Counted from the first letter of the stretch, positions 33,290 through 45,111 are shown. The stretch is 64,000 nucleotides of DNA from Nageia nagi (GCA_050084985.1 JBITNC010000001.1:88598001-88662000), one strand, 5' to 3'. Program-made: numbers and translations. The notes: generated by a model not told the origin, from the sequence alone.

Positions 33290-34030
33290 AATGATGGATT
33301 CATAGTAAGTTGTTTCTTCCATTAGAGATGATCCAATATAAACATCCTACTCATGGTTGTATTGCTGATTTATTTTTTAAGTGAGTGAACTCTCACTAGC
33401 CATATTGATGGCCATCGATAATCATACATTTGTATATCTATGATCTAAATATGGTATGCTTTATATGGGTTCAAATCAAAAACCATGTGGATACATAGCA
33501 ATATGTATCATCCATTGGAGATGATCCAATGTCAATAAATTGCTCATATATGCATCATTAATTTACTTTTAAGTGAGTGAACTCTCACTAGCCATATCTT
33601 TGGTCATCAACAATCATGCATTTTTATGTCCATGATCTGAAGATAGTATGCTTTATATGGGTTCAAAGAGAAAACCATGTGGATACATAGAAAAATGTAT
33701 CATCCATTAGAGATGATCCAATGTCAACAAATTGCTCATGACTACATCATCGATTTATTTTTAAGTGAGTGAACTCTCACTAGTTATATTATTGGCCATT
33801 AGCAATCATGCATTTTCATGTCCATGATTTGAAGATAGTATACTTTAGATGGGTTCAAAGAAAAAATCATGTGGATACATAGAAAAATGTATTATCCATT
33901 GAGATGATCCAATATAACCAAATTGCTCATGATTGCATCGTCAGTTTACTTTTAAGTGAGTGAACTCTTACTAGCCATATTGATGGCCATCAATGATCAT
34001 GTGTTTTGATATCCATGATCCAAAGACATT
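33290..34030. repeat. 192-bp tandem array, nearly four units
   Basis: GAGATGATCCAAT begins at 33325, 33518, 33710 and 33901, spacings of 193, 192 and 191 bp. Each unit carries AAGTGAGTGAACTCTCACTA (with an inner GTGAGTGAACTCTCAC near-palindrome), then a TGATGGCCATC-like element, then CATGTGGATACATAG. Divergence between units is moderate. The array sits in the non-coding part of the gag-only element. Confidence 0.93.
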
Positions 34031-35470
34031 AGCCATGTGAAACAAGGATGAAATAAATATAATATATTATAATATGTTAACTTGTAATGATGAAATTTCT
34101 TGATATTCAAACGTGTAAAGGTCTAGGAGCTTGAGTTTAATTCTACATAAAGGATGTACACCTCTGGCACCCTAAAACCAAGTCAATGTATGCCATTAGC
34201 ATTTTGTGGATAGTCTTCCATGCCATTGAAATTGTAGGATTTTTTGAATTTGGTTAAAATAAAATTATCTTGACTACTATTATCCAAATTCTATTGATTC
34301 ACCATAATTATAGTTGAATATGAGATTACCTCCAGCTAATGCTAAAAAAGGGGGTAAGGTAAGCCATCTTGTCACATGTGTGAACACACATCGCATCACC
34401 ATGTCATCACATCATCATTTGGGTGATATTCATGAATCACCAACACATGGAGGAGAATAGATTTATTCAAATCTATGAGAAATGTAGCATAGAATGTAGA
34501 GTGAAGTCTAGAAGGGGAGATAATGCCCTATCATTTTGTATATTTCTCCATACCAAATTTAGGTCAACCAATAGATGTCAATTTATTCACTTGGCATGCA
34601 TCACTTCATGTTAACAAATATCAACATTTCCAAATGTAAATGTAACATGCTTAATAATGTCAAATAAAAAGAGAAAAATAAAATATATGTACCTCATGAT
34701 GGAAGCATAATTTCAATATCGATCTTCATGCTAGAAAGGTACAATTAAGGATAAGTATAGGATGGTTTTTAATTATTTGAGTAACTCATAGATTGGTATG
34801 CCACCAATGCTATGAAATAAGTGGAGAAAGTCATTCAATTAAGGAATACCTTCATATGTCACCAAATCTTGCAAATATCATGGGCCTACGGCTACCTAGG
34901 AACAACCTTCTTGAAGATATAATTTTACCCTTCCAAATGACTAAAATCAAGTATACATAATCCAATTTTTTTTAATTGTATATCATAAACAAGTATCCAT
35001 TATCATATGAAAAAATAGCAATTGATAAAAATGAACTAGGTGCATTGGAAACTCATCTAAACAACAAATTAGCACACTACTGGCACCCTAAACCCAATAT
35101 AAATTTTAATGAAAAATATGAATGAAGCAATCTTTACCTGAGACATGCAAGCATCATTCAAATAAATTCTAAGCTTAAATTAGATCCAAATTATTTCAAT
35201 AGCACACACAACTCAAAGAAATGGACATCATTGATGCCATGCAAATGGTAATTTTTAGTATTTGAAAAAAAGGATGGAAGGGATTTGAATTTTTTGCAAG
35301 GCCAATAATCCCTCCACATAAGGATTTAGGAAATGTATGTCAAAAAATAAGTGATTACCTAATTTAAAGCCCCAAATTCAACTTATAAAATCAAATTTTT
35401 TGTAAAAATAGGTCATAAGAGACTAACTAGCATTATGTATGATATTATAGGGATGTCAAATGCATAGGTA
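34031..35470. other. Interior of gag-only element, non-coding
   Basis: AT-rich sequence without recognised genes. A GTGTGAACACACAT inverted motif lies near 34378-34392. Confidence 0.5.
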
Positions 35471-35476
35471 GCCACC

Positions 35477-35868
35477 ATGGAGGTTGAGCTAGCTAGATTA
35501 AGGTCGATGGACATCTCTGATAATTAGAGGTAGAGTTGGCTATGGTGAGCTCTACACTTATGATTCAAGATGTAGAGGTGACTTCACTATCTCAAATAGT
35601 GAAGGGTCTCCATGATAGGCTCACCATGTTCCCACCAGATCATCAATGGGAATTCATGCAAAGTTAGCATGATCATATTGTAGCTTAGGCTCTAGAGATA
35701 TCTAAACTACAAGCTAATTATATTAGGGCTAAGAAACTTTTGGAAACTCATGGACTCACAGTGAGTGATATCTCAGGTGGAGTCTCCATATCTAGAGCTA
35801 GTGGTAGTGGTAGGCAATTACACTCTAGGAGTGAGACATCTAGTAGTGGTGCTAGTGCCCACCCATAG
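35477..35868 (+). pseudogene. Antisense reading frame of unknown function inside gag-only element
   Basis: ATG at 35477 lies in GCCACCATGG, an optimal translation context, and reads MEVELARLRSMDISDN before a stop. A second frame from the ATG at 35542 runs 109 codons to TAG at 35866 with only two internal stops, both TAG where CAG is likely: TLMIQDVEVTSLSQIVKGLH, then DRLTMFPPDHQWEFMQS, then ALEISKLQANYIRAKKLLET, then ISGGVSISRASGSGRQ and a Ser-rich tail. The middle looks like a short coiled coil. Local base composition is noticeably less AT-rich than the surroundings. It is encoded opposite to gag. I do not recognise the family. It may be captured host sequence or an antisense ORF of the element. 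Confidence 0.45.
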
Positions 35869-35871
35869 TGG

Positions 35872-36729
35872 TGGATGATGTAGGGCTAAGGCCCATGTAT
35901 ACTATTTTGTACCAAATTTTTACTTTGATATATATAAATGACAAATTTGGCAAACTTAATACTCTATGTTTTTTATCTTTTGTTATATTTAAATGGTTGA
36001 CATTGGACACACACACATAGGCACAATAAACTATAAAACTTGACTCATTAATAGTAAAACATGCTAAACATGCACACATTATGTTATGTACAAATGATAA
36101 TGACCATAATACATACACATAAACTAAAATGATACATAACTTGAAGGAACCAAGATACCTTGGGGAAATTAGTAAAGAGTAGGAGGGTGTATGTGAGCAT
36201 AGATATCATGGCATAACTCCCAAGATTAGCCTAGAGGCTAAGGTACATTATTTAGAATGATAAAAAGTGGATTTTAAACTTTATCTTCTAGAAAAACCAT
36301 GATATTGGCACCCTAACATAGAGATATCAAGGCATTATCACCATGCATAGAGAGGAGTTGGATCCCTAGATTATGGACATAGGAAGAAAATATGGATACA
36401 AAGAAGAAAAAACACTAAACTAGTGAACACATAGAACAAGAGAGCAAAAAGACACAAAAACACCCTAGCTACTAATATACACTAATTATGATGTCAAAAA
36501 GAGCTCAAGGAATAACTTTATGTACCAAGGGAGTTTTCACCACCCAAATACACTTTATAGAGGAAGGGATAAAAAGAGGCACTTTTGTACTAGTCATCCC
36601 CACATTGTTGGTGCTCTAAAAGCAAGAATGCATGCCATTAGCATCACATCTTTTGATTCTTTTCCTATTCTTATTTGGACAAGGATGCCTATATGCATGA
36701 GTGTTAGTCAAAAAAGAATGTAAATTATG
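35872..36729. other. Interior of gag-only element, non-coding
   Basis: No coding family is seen; the open frames at 36118-35852 (minus) and 36520-36723 (plus) have no motif. Confidence 0.5.
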
Positions 36730-38800
36730 AGAAATCTTATTATATTAATCCACCCTTGAGATTGTGAATATGGTAGGGGATTATTGAATACCCTTAGCTG
36801 TGCATTATCTGGATGTACAAGTCCTATATGGGTAGCTAGTTTTTGATCCATCCTAATTGCTCCATTATCAATGAAATCCTATATAAAGTTAAAAAGTGTC
36901 CTACAATCCTGAGTTAGATGATCAGGTACCCTATGATAATTACAAAATTCCTCATAGTGAAAAGTTTTAGGCACACCATTAGTAAACTTAGGTTCAATAA
37001 TAGGAGGTAATTTGATTAGTTCCTCATCTAATAATATATTTATAATATTATCAATAGTATTAGTCAAAGGAGTATATTAGTGAGTATGTTTGGGTGGAGA
37101 ACTACCTCATTTTTTATGAGCAACATGATTTGCTTCAACCTTGGTTTGATTTTTAGTAATAGGTTTTGCAGATGAAGTATGCTCAACATGTTTCATAGCA
37201 CTCAACTTTTTAATGCATGGTTCCTTTTTAGTAATAGTGTCAATCATATCTCCTAAATACATATCATAATTAGAGATGACTAGTAGCTTATATATAGGCA
37301 AGAGACCATCCACAAAAATATGCCAGAGTTCATGTTCATCGATGGTGAGTTTATTAGCAATTTGTTTCCATATATTTATAAAATCCTTCACTGATTGGTT
37401 AAGGAGCTATTTAATTTTACATAAGTCCTTAAAATAAACCTTCTTAGTAATGTTATAACCATAATCATGCAAAAAAATGTGAATTAAATGCTCATACCTA
37501 TCAATGCTACTTTTAGGAAGTTGAAAGTACCATTTTAGAGCCTCATCCTTCGAACTATAAGAAAATAACTTAGCCAACAAATCTTGATCAGGCATATATT
37601 CAATAGCTTCTTCATCAAATTTACAAACATGCATCCTAGGATCTTGCATACCATCAAACTTAGTAAATTTGACACTCTTTTTCCTAGGGATTATTTTGGA
37701 AAGAATTCTAGTAATGACTTTTTAAACATGAAAGGAAATCATCCTCATTACTCACCATGTTGTTAAACCCTACATTGGTATTTAGGGATGGTGGTGGGGA
37801 AGGAAGAGGTTATTGTGCATTTTTTAATGTTTGAAGTGGAATATTTTTCAAAATAGCAAACTCATTAGTATGATTAACCCTATCCTACTCAAGTTCATCC
37901 AACACCCCTAAGAGGATTTCCAATTGTTCATATGGAGGTTATTTATACCAATCAGTATTTTCTTGGATATCCATAATGATACCTATCTTAATCTCATACT
38001 CCTTGGGAGTCCAAGTTGGTTGTATCTTAAAGGATTCTCTAATAACTTCAATAACTTGCTACTTAATGAGAGTTTTAGTTTCATCATCAGCTAAAAGAAC
38101 TTGACCCTTACCTTTCTTCTCTCAATCAAAGTAGTCTGGATTAAGGATCAAATTGCTATAAGATTCTTCATCCTCATCCTTAGGTTTTGACTGGTCATCA
38201 CTTTTAAAAATATCATCCTCATGTAGTGGGTATTCTAACTCAGCATCAAGCTTTGGTTCAGACTCTTCTCCATTAGGATCTATGCTTCCTGCATCATGGT
38301 GATAATTGATCATGCTATTCACATCATTTGTTTCATGCATAGGATGGAGATGTTTTGATGATTTCACATAATAGAATAAGCTATCTTTAGATTCTATAGT
38401 TTCCAATTAGTGATCAAGAATATTTACATCTATAAGAAGTTCTACCATAATAGAAGCATTATTACAAATAAAAATTTGTCGCCTTTCTTTATCAAATAAC
38501 ACATGTTGAATGGATCAAGCATTATAAGGAATCTTATCAAGATCGAGGAGTTCATCATAATTAGAAGGTTGCATATGAGGAGCCAAATTATCCAAGTTGC
38601 TAGGATAAAGAATAGCATAGCGATTAGGAGTCTCTTTGATAATGGATATTCATTTACCAAAATCTAAAGATTCAGAATCCCATATGGTCCTAGGAGGAGG
38701 GATTTGAACAAACAATTTAGGATTAATTTGAAGACTTCTCCTAACCTTTGAAAATTATACTTTGTATTTGGATACTATAGGGTTATCTGGGTTAAGATCC
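36730..38800 (-). pseudogene. Gag-like protein of non-autonomous LTR element
   Basis: Minus-strand pieces in order are an acidic leader (open frame 38406-38122, GEESEPKLDAELEYPLHED), then KFDEEAIEYMPDQDLLAKLF, DEALKWYFQLPKSSIDRYEH and IHIFLHDYGYNITKKVYFKD (37649-37407), then VKDFINIWKQIANKLTIDEH and ELWHIFVDGLLPIYKLLVIS (37391-37107), then HYEEFCNYHRVPDHLTQDC (37067-36879). The middle is the retrotransposon gag capsid (LLAKLF-x-x-S-L-x-x-x-AL-x-W-x-x-LP-x-x-SI); CNYHRVPDHLTQDC is the Cys/His knuckle. It continues DFIDNGAIRMDQ and NPLPYSQSQGW. Few stops interrupt it, so this is one of the better-kept frames in the window. No pol follows. Confidence 0.85.
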
Positions 38801-38952
38801 ATATTTAGGATATAAGCAAAATAAGCCCTAGTTTTATCCTACTCTTTGGCTACTATTTGGAGCACTTCCTCTATGGAGAGAAAAAGTAGCAAAAATGGAT
38901 TCATGACTTTACAAAAGGATTTTTTCCTAGATGAATATTAGGTTCTCCAAAA

Positions 38953-39373
38953 TGTAGACCCTAAATAATGTGATGGTGTAATTAATTAGGGGAATTAACA
39001 CATGCACTATTTGGTTTATTAGTTAGTTGACATGAAACAAGAATATGACAACAGATGATTAAGCATACAGGTTCATTTCATTAACATGCATATTAAATTG
39101 ATCAAGGATAGGTATATAACAAGAATTAGCAATATCATATACATTAGTTGATAGAAGCCTTGGATCTTTTGTAATCCACCCCTTATCTAGTCTCCTTTTG
39201 TATGTCTTTAATGCCTTTATATAAGGATGCTTGTATTATAGGATTTGACCCCTTGTACAATCCACAAGGGTAAAATATATGGCCTACACCTCTTATATAC
39301 ATTTTAAATAATACATTTTTAAGGGATTAAAATGATTTATTAAATACATAAAGGTTCATTTGAGGCATCTACA
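38953..39373 (-). repeat. TGTAGA-family 5' LTR (internally deleted)
   Basis: 421 bp, same ends and order as 32074-32740. It joins AGCAATATCATATACATTAG directly to TTGATAGAAGCC where the other copy has some 190 extra bases. Confidence 0.9.
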
Positions 39374-39735
39374 AATACAGAATAACCAACATATTTGAAA
39401 TATAAAAGAATATAGCAAAGAGAATAATGCACTTAGATTAAAAGCAAGATAATAGAATAGAATAAATTTACTAATATTAATACGAATCAAAAACTAATTT
39501 GAGGGGAATTCCTCCTTAAAATTCAAAGATAATTGATTTTTCAATATGCCTCTCTTTACCCCTCTTACAAATATTTATAAACTTCCTACCCTAACCCTAA
39601 TTAGCAATTTAATTTAAAATTGTGATTTGCCTTACAAAATTATGATTCACATCACAAGTTGACACAAATTGATAATAAAAATAACTACTAATCATAATTA
39701 AACCTAATCAAATGTTAGTATGTGGAATCCTAACA
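39374..39735 (-). repeat. Gypsy 5' LTR, outer part
   Basis: It begins on the minus strand TGTTAGGATTCCACATAC at 39735 and continues to the insertion point of the gag-only element. A CCCTAACCCTAATTAG stretch at 39591-39606 is part of it and is not telomeric. Confidence 0.8.
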
Positions 39736-40999
39736 CTAAGCTCTTTAATTTTCATCTTTAACCATTTAAATAAATTTTAATATTTCCTTTGAATTTATTT
39801 AATGGTAAAAGATATAATCTAATTGATTTTTATTTTTAGTCTCTTTTAGTTATTATTTTTTTAATGACTTCATTCAATTCATTTGATTATAATTTTTTTT
39901 GGGTATTTTCATGAGGAAAATAATTCTAGGAACCCCCTCATAGTCAAAAGTAGGATAAACTTTTAAAGTCTCCTCCATCCACCTGATGGTTATGGATAGA
40001 AAGATTAACTATAGCCAATGCATAGTTAACCTGAATCCAATTCAAAGCTAATCAAAGTCAATCTAAAGTTGTACTAGGATACAATGAAACAACAAGTGAT
40101 ATTCAAAATTGAGACATCCTAAAGGAAAATCCAAGCACTTAATCATCATAATATCCCCTTGTGTATGTTATTTGATTATAATATAATAAAGATTTTTCAC
40201 ATCATTTAAAAAACCTCTTCAAAACTTCTTCTATGATTCTATAAACTATTATATTAAAATAAAAATTCCACTTAACTTTAATAGAATTTCTCTTAATTAT
40301 GATTGTATAATTGTGAAAACATCTACTAGGGAAGGTGTTTTCTAAATCATCAATCCCTAATTTGAATTATTTACTTAAAGGTCAAAGTCTACCAAATGTT
40401 TCTTCTATGAGAATATTATCCCCTTTATCTTGATCTAAATTTATATATCTAATTTTAAATTCATTATCCCCTAACTGAAAATTTGGATAAAATTTTAAAA
40501 ATATTTCATGTTTTGAGATATTTAGCCAGTTCCTCCAAATTTGTCACTTGTATTTCTTAACCTAGTATTTACCCCCATATTATTGTTATTATTTTTAATT
40601 TATAAAGGTAAAAGTCTACCAAAAGTTTCTTCTAAGAGAATGTTACCCCTTTTATCTTGATCCAAATTTATATATCTAATTTTAAATTTAACATCCCTTA
40701 GTTGAAAATTTAGATAAAATTTAAAAAATATTTAATGTTTTGAGATATTTGGCTAGTTTCTCCAAATTTGTCACTTGTATTTATTACTATAATAAACTCC
40801 CTTATTATAGATATTAATTTTAGTTTTTTATAAGGTAAATACAATTGAATTTTAATCAACAAACAAAATAGGACCCCAAAACCTCTGTTTACATTTTGAA
40901 AGAGAGTTATGAAGTGATCATTACATAAGAGTCTTATGAAGTAGAGTGGTAACACTAGTGAAGATCTCTCTGTGTTCCCAAGTTGGAGTACCAAAATAT
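39736..40999. other. AT-rich DNA, probable LINE 3' region
   Basis: It lies between the gypsy LTR and the recognisable LINE RT. It holds the 237-bp tandem duplication at 40377-40840. No domain was recognised. Confidence 0.45.
40377..40840. repeat. 237-bp tandem duplication
   Basis: AAAGGT(C/A)AAAGTCTACC starts at 40377 and 40614. Later blocks repeat in the same order: TTATCTTGATC(T/C)AAATTTA, TTTTGAGATATTTGGC and CCAAATTTGTCACTTGTATT. Identity is high but clearly below 100%. Confidence 0.92.
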
Positions 41000-42030
41000 G
41001 ATGTTTTCTTTGTATTGTATATTGTCTTTCTTAACCAAAAAGTGCTATCTAAATTTTTCTAACAACCATATTTTTAGCCTTGCTTAAAGTATAAGGGGGG
41101 CCTTTAAATCTATCTCTAAAGATTATATGATTATTTCCCTTACTAATATGCAAAATGAGGTGTGGTAATATGAATTTCCATAATAATATTTGAATTACAT
41201 AAATTCTTTAACTCACACTAATGTATTAATGCCTTAAATATTCTATGGAAATACCTAGGAGAGGTAAAACTCTTCTAAAAATTATATCCTACATATATCT
41301 AGTATAGTGCTAGTATACGAGTAATGGATGAAGAGATAACTAGTTAATTCTTTTATAGATTTGCAAAGTTCACATTTGTTAGGGAGAATGAATCCACATT
41401 TTATTAAATGAACAATGGTGAGTATTTTATTTTATTCTTCCACCCATATGAAGATATAAATATTTGGATAAAGTTATTTAAATCAAATTTTATTCCAAAA
41501 GGTTGGTTAGTTATCATTAAAAATTTGTTGGAGTGGCATGTGGCTTATCTCTACATTGTAGCCATGTTTTATATTCAATTTAAAATTTAATATATATTTT
41601 ATATTTGATGTTATAATAGGCTTAGTGTTGATCTCTTATTTGATATTTTTAGTTTTTTTTTTTCAAATTTTAGTATTGTCCCTTCAATGAGTGTTAAATA
41701 TTTTAGAAAATTGAGTTAGAGGTATAAACTTTGACTTTGTCACCTTAAAAACATCTAATACATTCAACATATTTAAAATAATATTGGTAGTAACATTGAA
41801 GTCTTCATGTAGCTAGGGTCATCCTATAAAAATATGTCAAAACTATGTCCTACCTCCTAATTGATATTATCCTTGATGAGATATCTTGAGGATCATATTT
41901 CATACTACAATTTTATACCTTTTGAGGGGGGGAGGATTCAATTCTAAGAAAAGAATTTCTATTTAGGTATTTTTCTTTGTAAGTATAAGTCTAATCATTA
42001 TTACAATAAGAGTAGATATATTCTAATTGA
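41000..42030 (-). pseudogene. LINE C-terminal region, decayed
   Basis: Downstream of the RT thumb the minus strand keeps only short open pieces. A plus-strand open frame at 41408-41590 is unrelated to any family I know and is likely chance. Confidence 0.45.
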
Positions 42031-43900
42031 TTTTTTTTATGAGTGCTTTGTTAAGTATTTCATTTTTTAAGTCCAATTCCTCCATTTATTTTCATCTTGC
42101 ATACCCTATCCCAATATATAAGGATAATCCTTATCTTTTCTTTAGCTCCTAACTAGAGGAATTGATTATGAATTTGATCTATATTTTTAACTAAGGAGGA
42201 GGGCATATGAAAAGTAAGTTTTATATAGATAGGTTAGTTATGAAGATTTATTTTGACTAGGAGGAGTTTTCATGCTTAACGAATGATGGAAACCTTCCAT
42301 ATAAATGTTATATATAGATTCATTCAACCACTATCAATAGTATATTTTAATTTCACTAGTGAAAAAGAGTATTTTGAGTTAGACAATGGGGATTTCACTA
42401 GTTTGATATCAAAAAATAATTTTCATTCTTTCTTTGGGAAGTTGTGTGTGTAGAAAGAAGATTTTTTACTTTACAAAATTTATTTTTTGTATTATTTGTT
42501 TTTCATATGATTGAAGGATTGAGAAAAATATTTTGCTTCTTTGGTTGAATATTTACTAATAAAAATGGTATCATATATGAATTGGTAATATAAGATATTG
42601 TTGCAATCAATTATTGGATTTATACCACTAATGAGACCTTATGTTTTTTCTTTGGAGAGTTTTTCCTAATGCTTCATTGATTAGGATGAATGCATAAGCT
42701 GAAAGTGGGTCATCTTATCTAATTTCTCTTTGACATGAAAACAAGACAACCACTTAACCATTTCTTAATATAGAGAACTTTGGAGTATAAATGTATTTTT
42801 GAATATAGTTCCTCCATTGGGGATATAAGACAAATTTTTTCTATAAGTTTATCCAAAAAGAACCAACTTACTCAATCAAAATCTTTTTGTATATCTAGTT
42901 TTGAAAGTCTTCCTACCACCTTTTTAGTGTGCATGGAATATAAAACTTCATGCATTATAATGATTCCATCTACAATTTATCTATTTTAGATAACTTTATC
43001 TTTTTAGTAGAAATAAGTTTTGGCATGAGGTTGTTCAATTTATTTGTAGGGAATTTAGTGATGATTTTATGGACTATGTTGTAAAGGCTAATTAGTCAAA
43101 AATATTTAAATTCACTAGCACCTCAAATTTTGGGGATAAGTGTAAGGAACATCAAATTCTAAGACTTGATAAGAGAATTAGAGTTTTGGGATTCCTATAT
43201 TATTGTAGTGATGTGATTTTCAATAATATGGAAAAAGAATTTAAATAATATATATTGAGAATCCATATGGTTTAGGTGCCTTCAAATTTTCCATGGAAAA
43301 TAGAGCATTTTTTTATTTCCTCTCTAGTGAAAGGGTGTGTAAGAGTGTTATTCATAACATCATTCACCAGGAGGGATGTTATAAGGATTTTTTTAATATA
43401 ATATGGATCATATTACTAATCAATAGAGAGTATTTTTTCATAAAATTGATATCTTCTTCCTTAATTTCATGAGGTTCTCTAGTAATGTTGGCATCCAATT
43501 TTATTATTTTAGATATTTTATTATGGCTTTATATTTTGAGGTTGGATATTTTTTAAAAATTAGTATTTTTATAATCTTACTTTAGCTAGGTGAATTTTGT
43601 ATTCTAGTGAATCTCCTCTTGATTTAGTGTTATCATCAAGTCTAGAGTCTACAACAATTATTCTTATTTTTTTATAAGTTCTCTAGTTCTACCATTTTTT
43701 CATGGTATTTTCAATGGATTCTAGTTCTTTTTTTTTAGTGTTTATTTCTTTATGAATAAATGGTAAAATACCTCTTCATTCTATTATTTGAGAATGATTT
43801 TTATATGCTAGATTTTTTTGGTGATCAAATACATCTTAGTTCCTTTGACTTATAGGTTCCAACTGTCTTTAATACATCAAAATAATTAAGAATGATCTTC
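42030..43900 (-). pseudogene. LINE reverse transcriptase
   Basis: Minus-strand landmarks in order: ISLYNIVHKIITKFPTNKLN and MPKLIST (about 43110-43030), DGIIIMHEVLYSMHTKKVVG and LSKLDIQKDFDWVSW (about 42975-42880), DPLSAYAFILINEALGKTLQ (about 42710-42650), and YDTIFISKYSTKEA (about 42590-42545). After frame changes come LVKINLHNQPIYIKL and FLWLGAKEKIRI (about 42250-42090), and MKINGGIGLKK (about 42050). These match the R-P-ISLCN, D-x-x-KAYD, QGDPLSPYLF and F-x-DD motifs of L1-type RT; the FADD box reads FIYD. The enzyme would prime from nicked chromosomal DNA. Confidence 0.92.
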
Positions 43901-45111
43901 CATGGAATATTCTTTGTAAGATCCATATTGACATAAAAACTAGTTGTTAGGATTCTTAATTTATTTGATGTGATAGAGTCTAATGCAATTACATTTCAAA
44001 TTGATTTGATAATACTTGTGATCATTATGTTGAAATTACAAAACCTGATGGATAGTTCAAATAATTGAACCCAAATTGGAGTGACAATAATATTTTCTTT
44101 TTCAAGTTAAAATACTATGTATCATTTTCTTATATATAGACCCTTTTTATCAAAGAACCAAGGGCATATTAGTAGAACTTATTTCATATTAGTCTCAAAT
44201 TTGGATTTGAATATTACAAAATATTTGTGGAGGACAATGATGTCAAGCTTTCCTTTTACCATATATTGTAGATTTTTTCATATTTTAATTTGATCTAGAT
44301 TTAGTCATGAGCTTGTGAGTTTTTTATTATAAAGATTTTGTGAATTAATTATTTTGAATCAATCAATTAATCAAGGATGGAGATACTTATTATTCCAACT
44401 ACAATAGAAGGTTTTGGATCAAGAGGGAAATTAATAATGATCTTGGATCAATCAAAATTGAATAGACTTTATTAGTTGGTCAAATCCTATTTGGGGTCAA
44501 GTTTTACCATAGGTTTTATCAGAGCATTATGATGGATGAGCACACATGATGGTAATAGGAGGATGTTGGAAGGGAATGGAAGTTAACAAGACATGAAAAG
44601 GTAGAACTGTAAAAGAGAAGTACTTATTTGCATAAAAGGAGATGAGATAGTCATAATAAGATACACCAAATATACTCTCCTATTAGTATTAGGTAATTTT
44701 GATTATTATAATTATTAATAATCTAATTCTTAATATCTAACCATGGTTCTCAATTCCCACTCTTATTTGTGGATCATAAACATTTATAAAAATAAATACT
44801 AATTTTCAAATAAAGTGAAGTACCTTAGATTCAATACAAGTTTTGCACATCAAGAGAGCTTTTAGTTTTATTTTATTTTATTTTAGCAACATTCCAACTA
44901 TCATCATGATCCTTTTATAACCATAAATACTTATTTCCACCTCTAACCTAACATATTTATGGTATTCATTACTTTTGGTACTTCCAATTTAATTTCTTGA
45001 ATACAAAGAACATTTGAATTATTTGTAGAGAATATATCCTTGATAAATTTCTATTTACTAGGGATATTAGTACCCCTAATATTCCAACAAATAATTATCA
45101 CCACTTTCCAT
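43901..45111 (-). pseudogene. LINE apurinic/apyrimidinic endonuclease domain
   Basis: The minus strand at 45105-44930 reads KVVIIICWNIRGTNIPSK, one stop, KFIKDIFSTNNSNVLCIQEI, then KLEVPKV. This is the N-terminal W-N-x-RGL...D-x-x-C-x-QE-x-K motif of L1 endonucleases, with the catalytic Glu in QEIK kept. The remainder to 43900 is badly shifted. A (TTTTA)n run at 44864-44886 lies in the domain and is probably a later expansion. Confidence 0.85.

Larger units (their letters stand above)
32074..39373 (-). mobile_element. Non-autonomous gag-only LTR retrotransposon (TR-GAG-like)
   Basis: Both LTRs start TGTAGA and end TCTACA (32074-32740 and 38953-39373). A purine tract GAGGGGAACA (minus strand) adjoins the 3' LTR. 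Flanking pentamers AATAT (32069-32073) and AATAC (39374-39378) are a target duplication with one transition. The interior of about 6.2 kb encodes only a Gag-like protein (38800-36730, minus); the next 4 kb has no protease, RT or integrase. It must have been mobilised by enzymes from another element. It also carries a 192-bp tandem array and a plus-strand reading frame. A solo LTR of the same family is at 57193-57876. Confidence 0.85.
27345..39735 (-). mobile_element. Ty3/gypsy element with iMet primer site, 5' LTR split by another element
   Basis: Reading downward: 5' LTR from 39735 (minus strand TGTTAGGATTCC) interrupted at 39374-32073 by a complete LTR element, resuming to 32009 (GGTTCCTAACA), then a primer site at 32006-31995, gag, protease, RT, RNase H and integrase down to about 27345. 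The LTR ends form the inverted pair TGTTAGGA/TCCTAACA; without the insertion the LTR is about 430 bp. No 3' LTR is seen below 27345. The order gag-PR-RT-RNH-INT and the integrase tail resemble the chromovirus branch. All frames are broken. Confidence 0.82.
41000..45111 (-). mobile_element. LINE (L1-like) retrotransposon, ORF2 remains
   Basis: The minus strand holds an apurinic endonuclease start at 45105, an RT whose landmarks run from about 43110 to 42030, and a decayed C-terminal part toward 41000. No LTRs flank it. The order endonuclease, RT, C-terminal region and the RT motifs fit the plant L1 group. ORF1 and the poly(A) end are not identifiable. All parts carry stops. Confidence 0.88.

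Noticed and set aside
39591-39606. CCCTAACCCTAATTAG, telomere-like
   Set aside because: Only two units and inside the gypsy LTR; the plant telomere unit CCCTAAA is not repeated.
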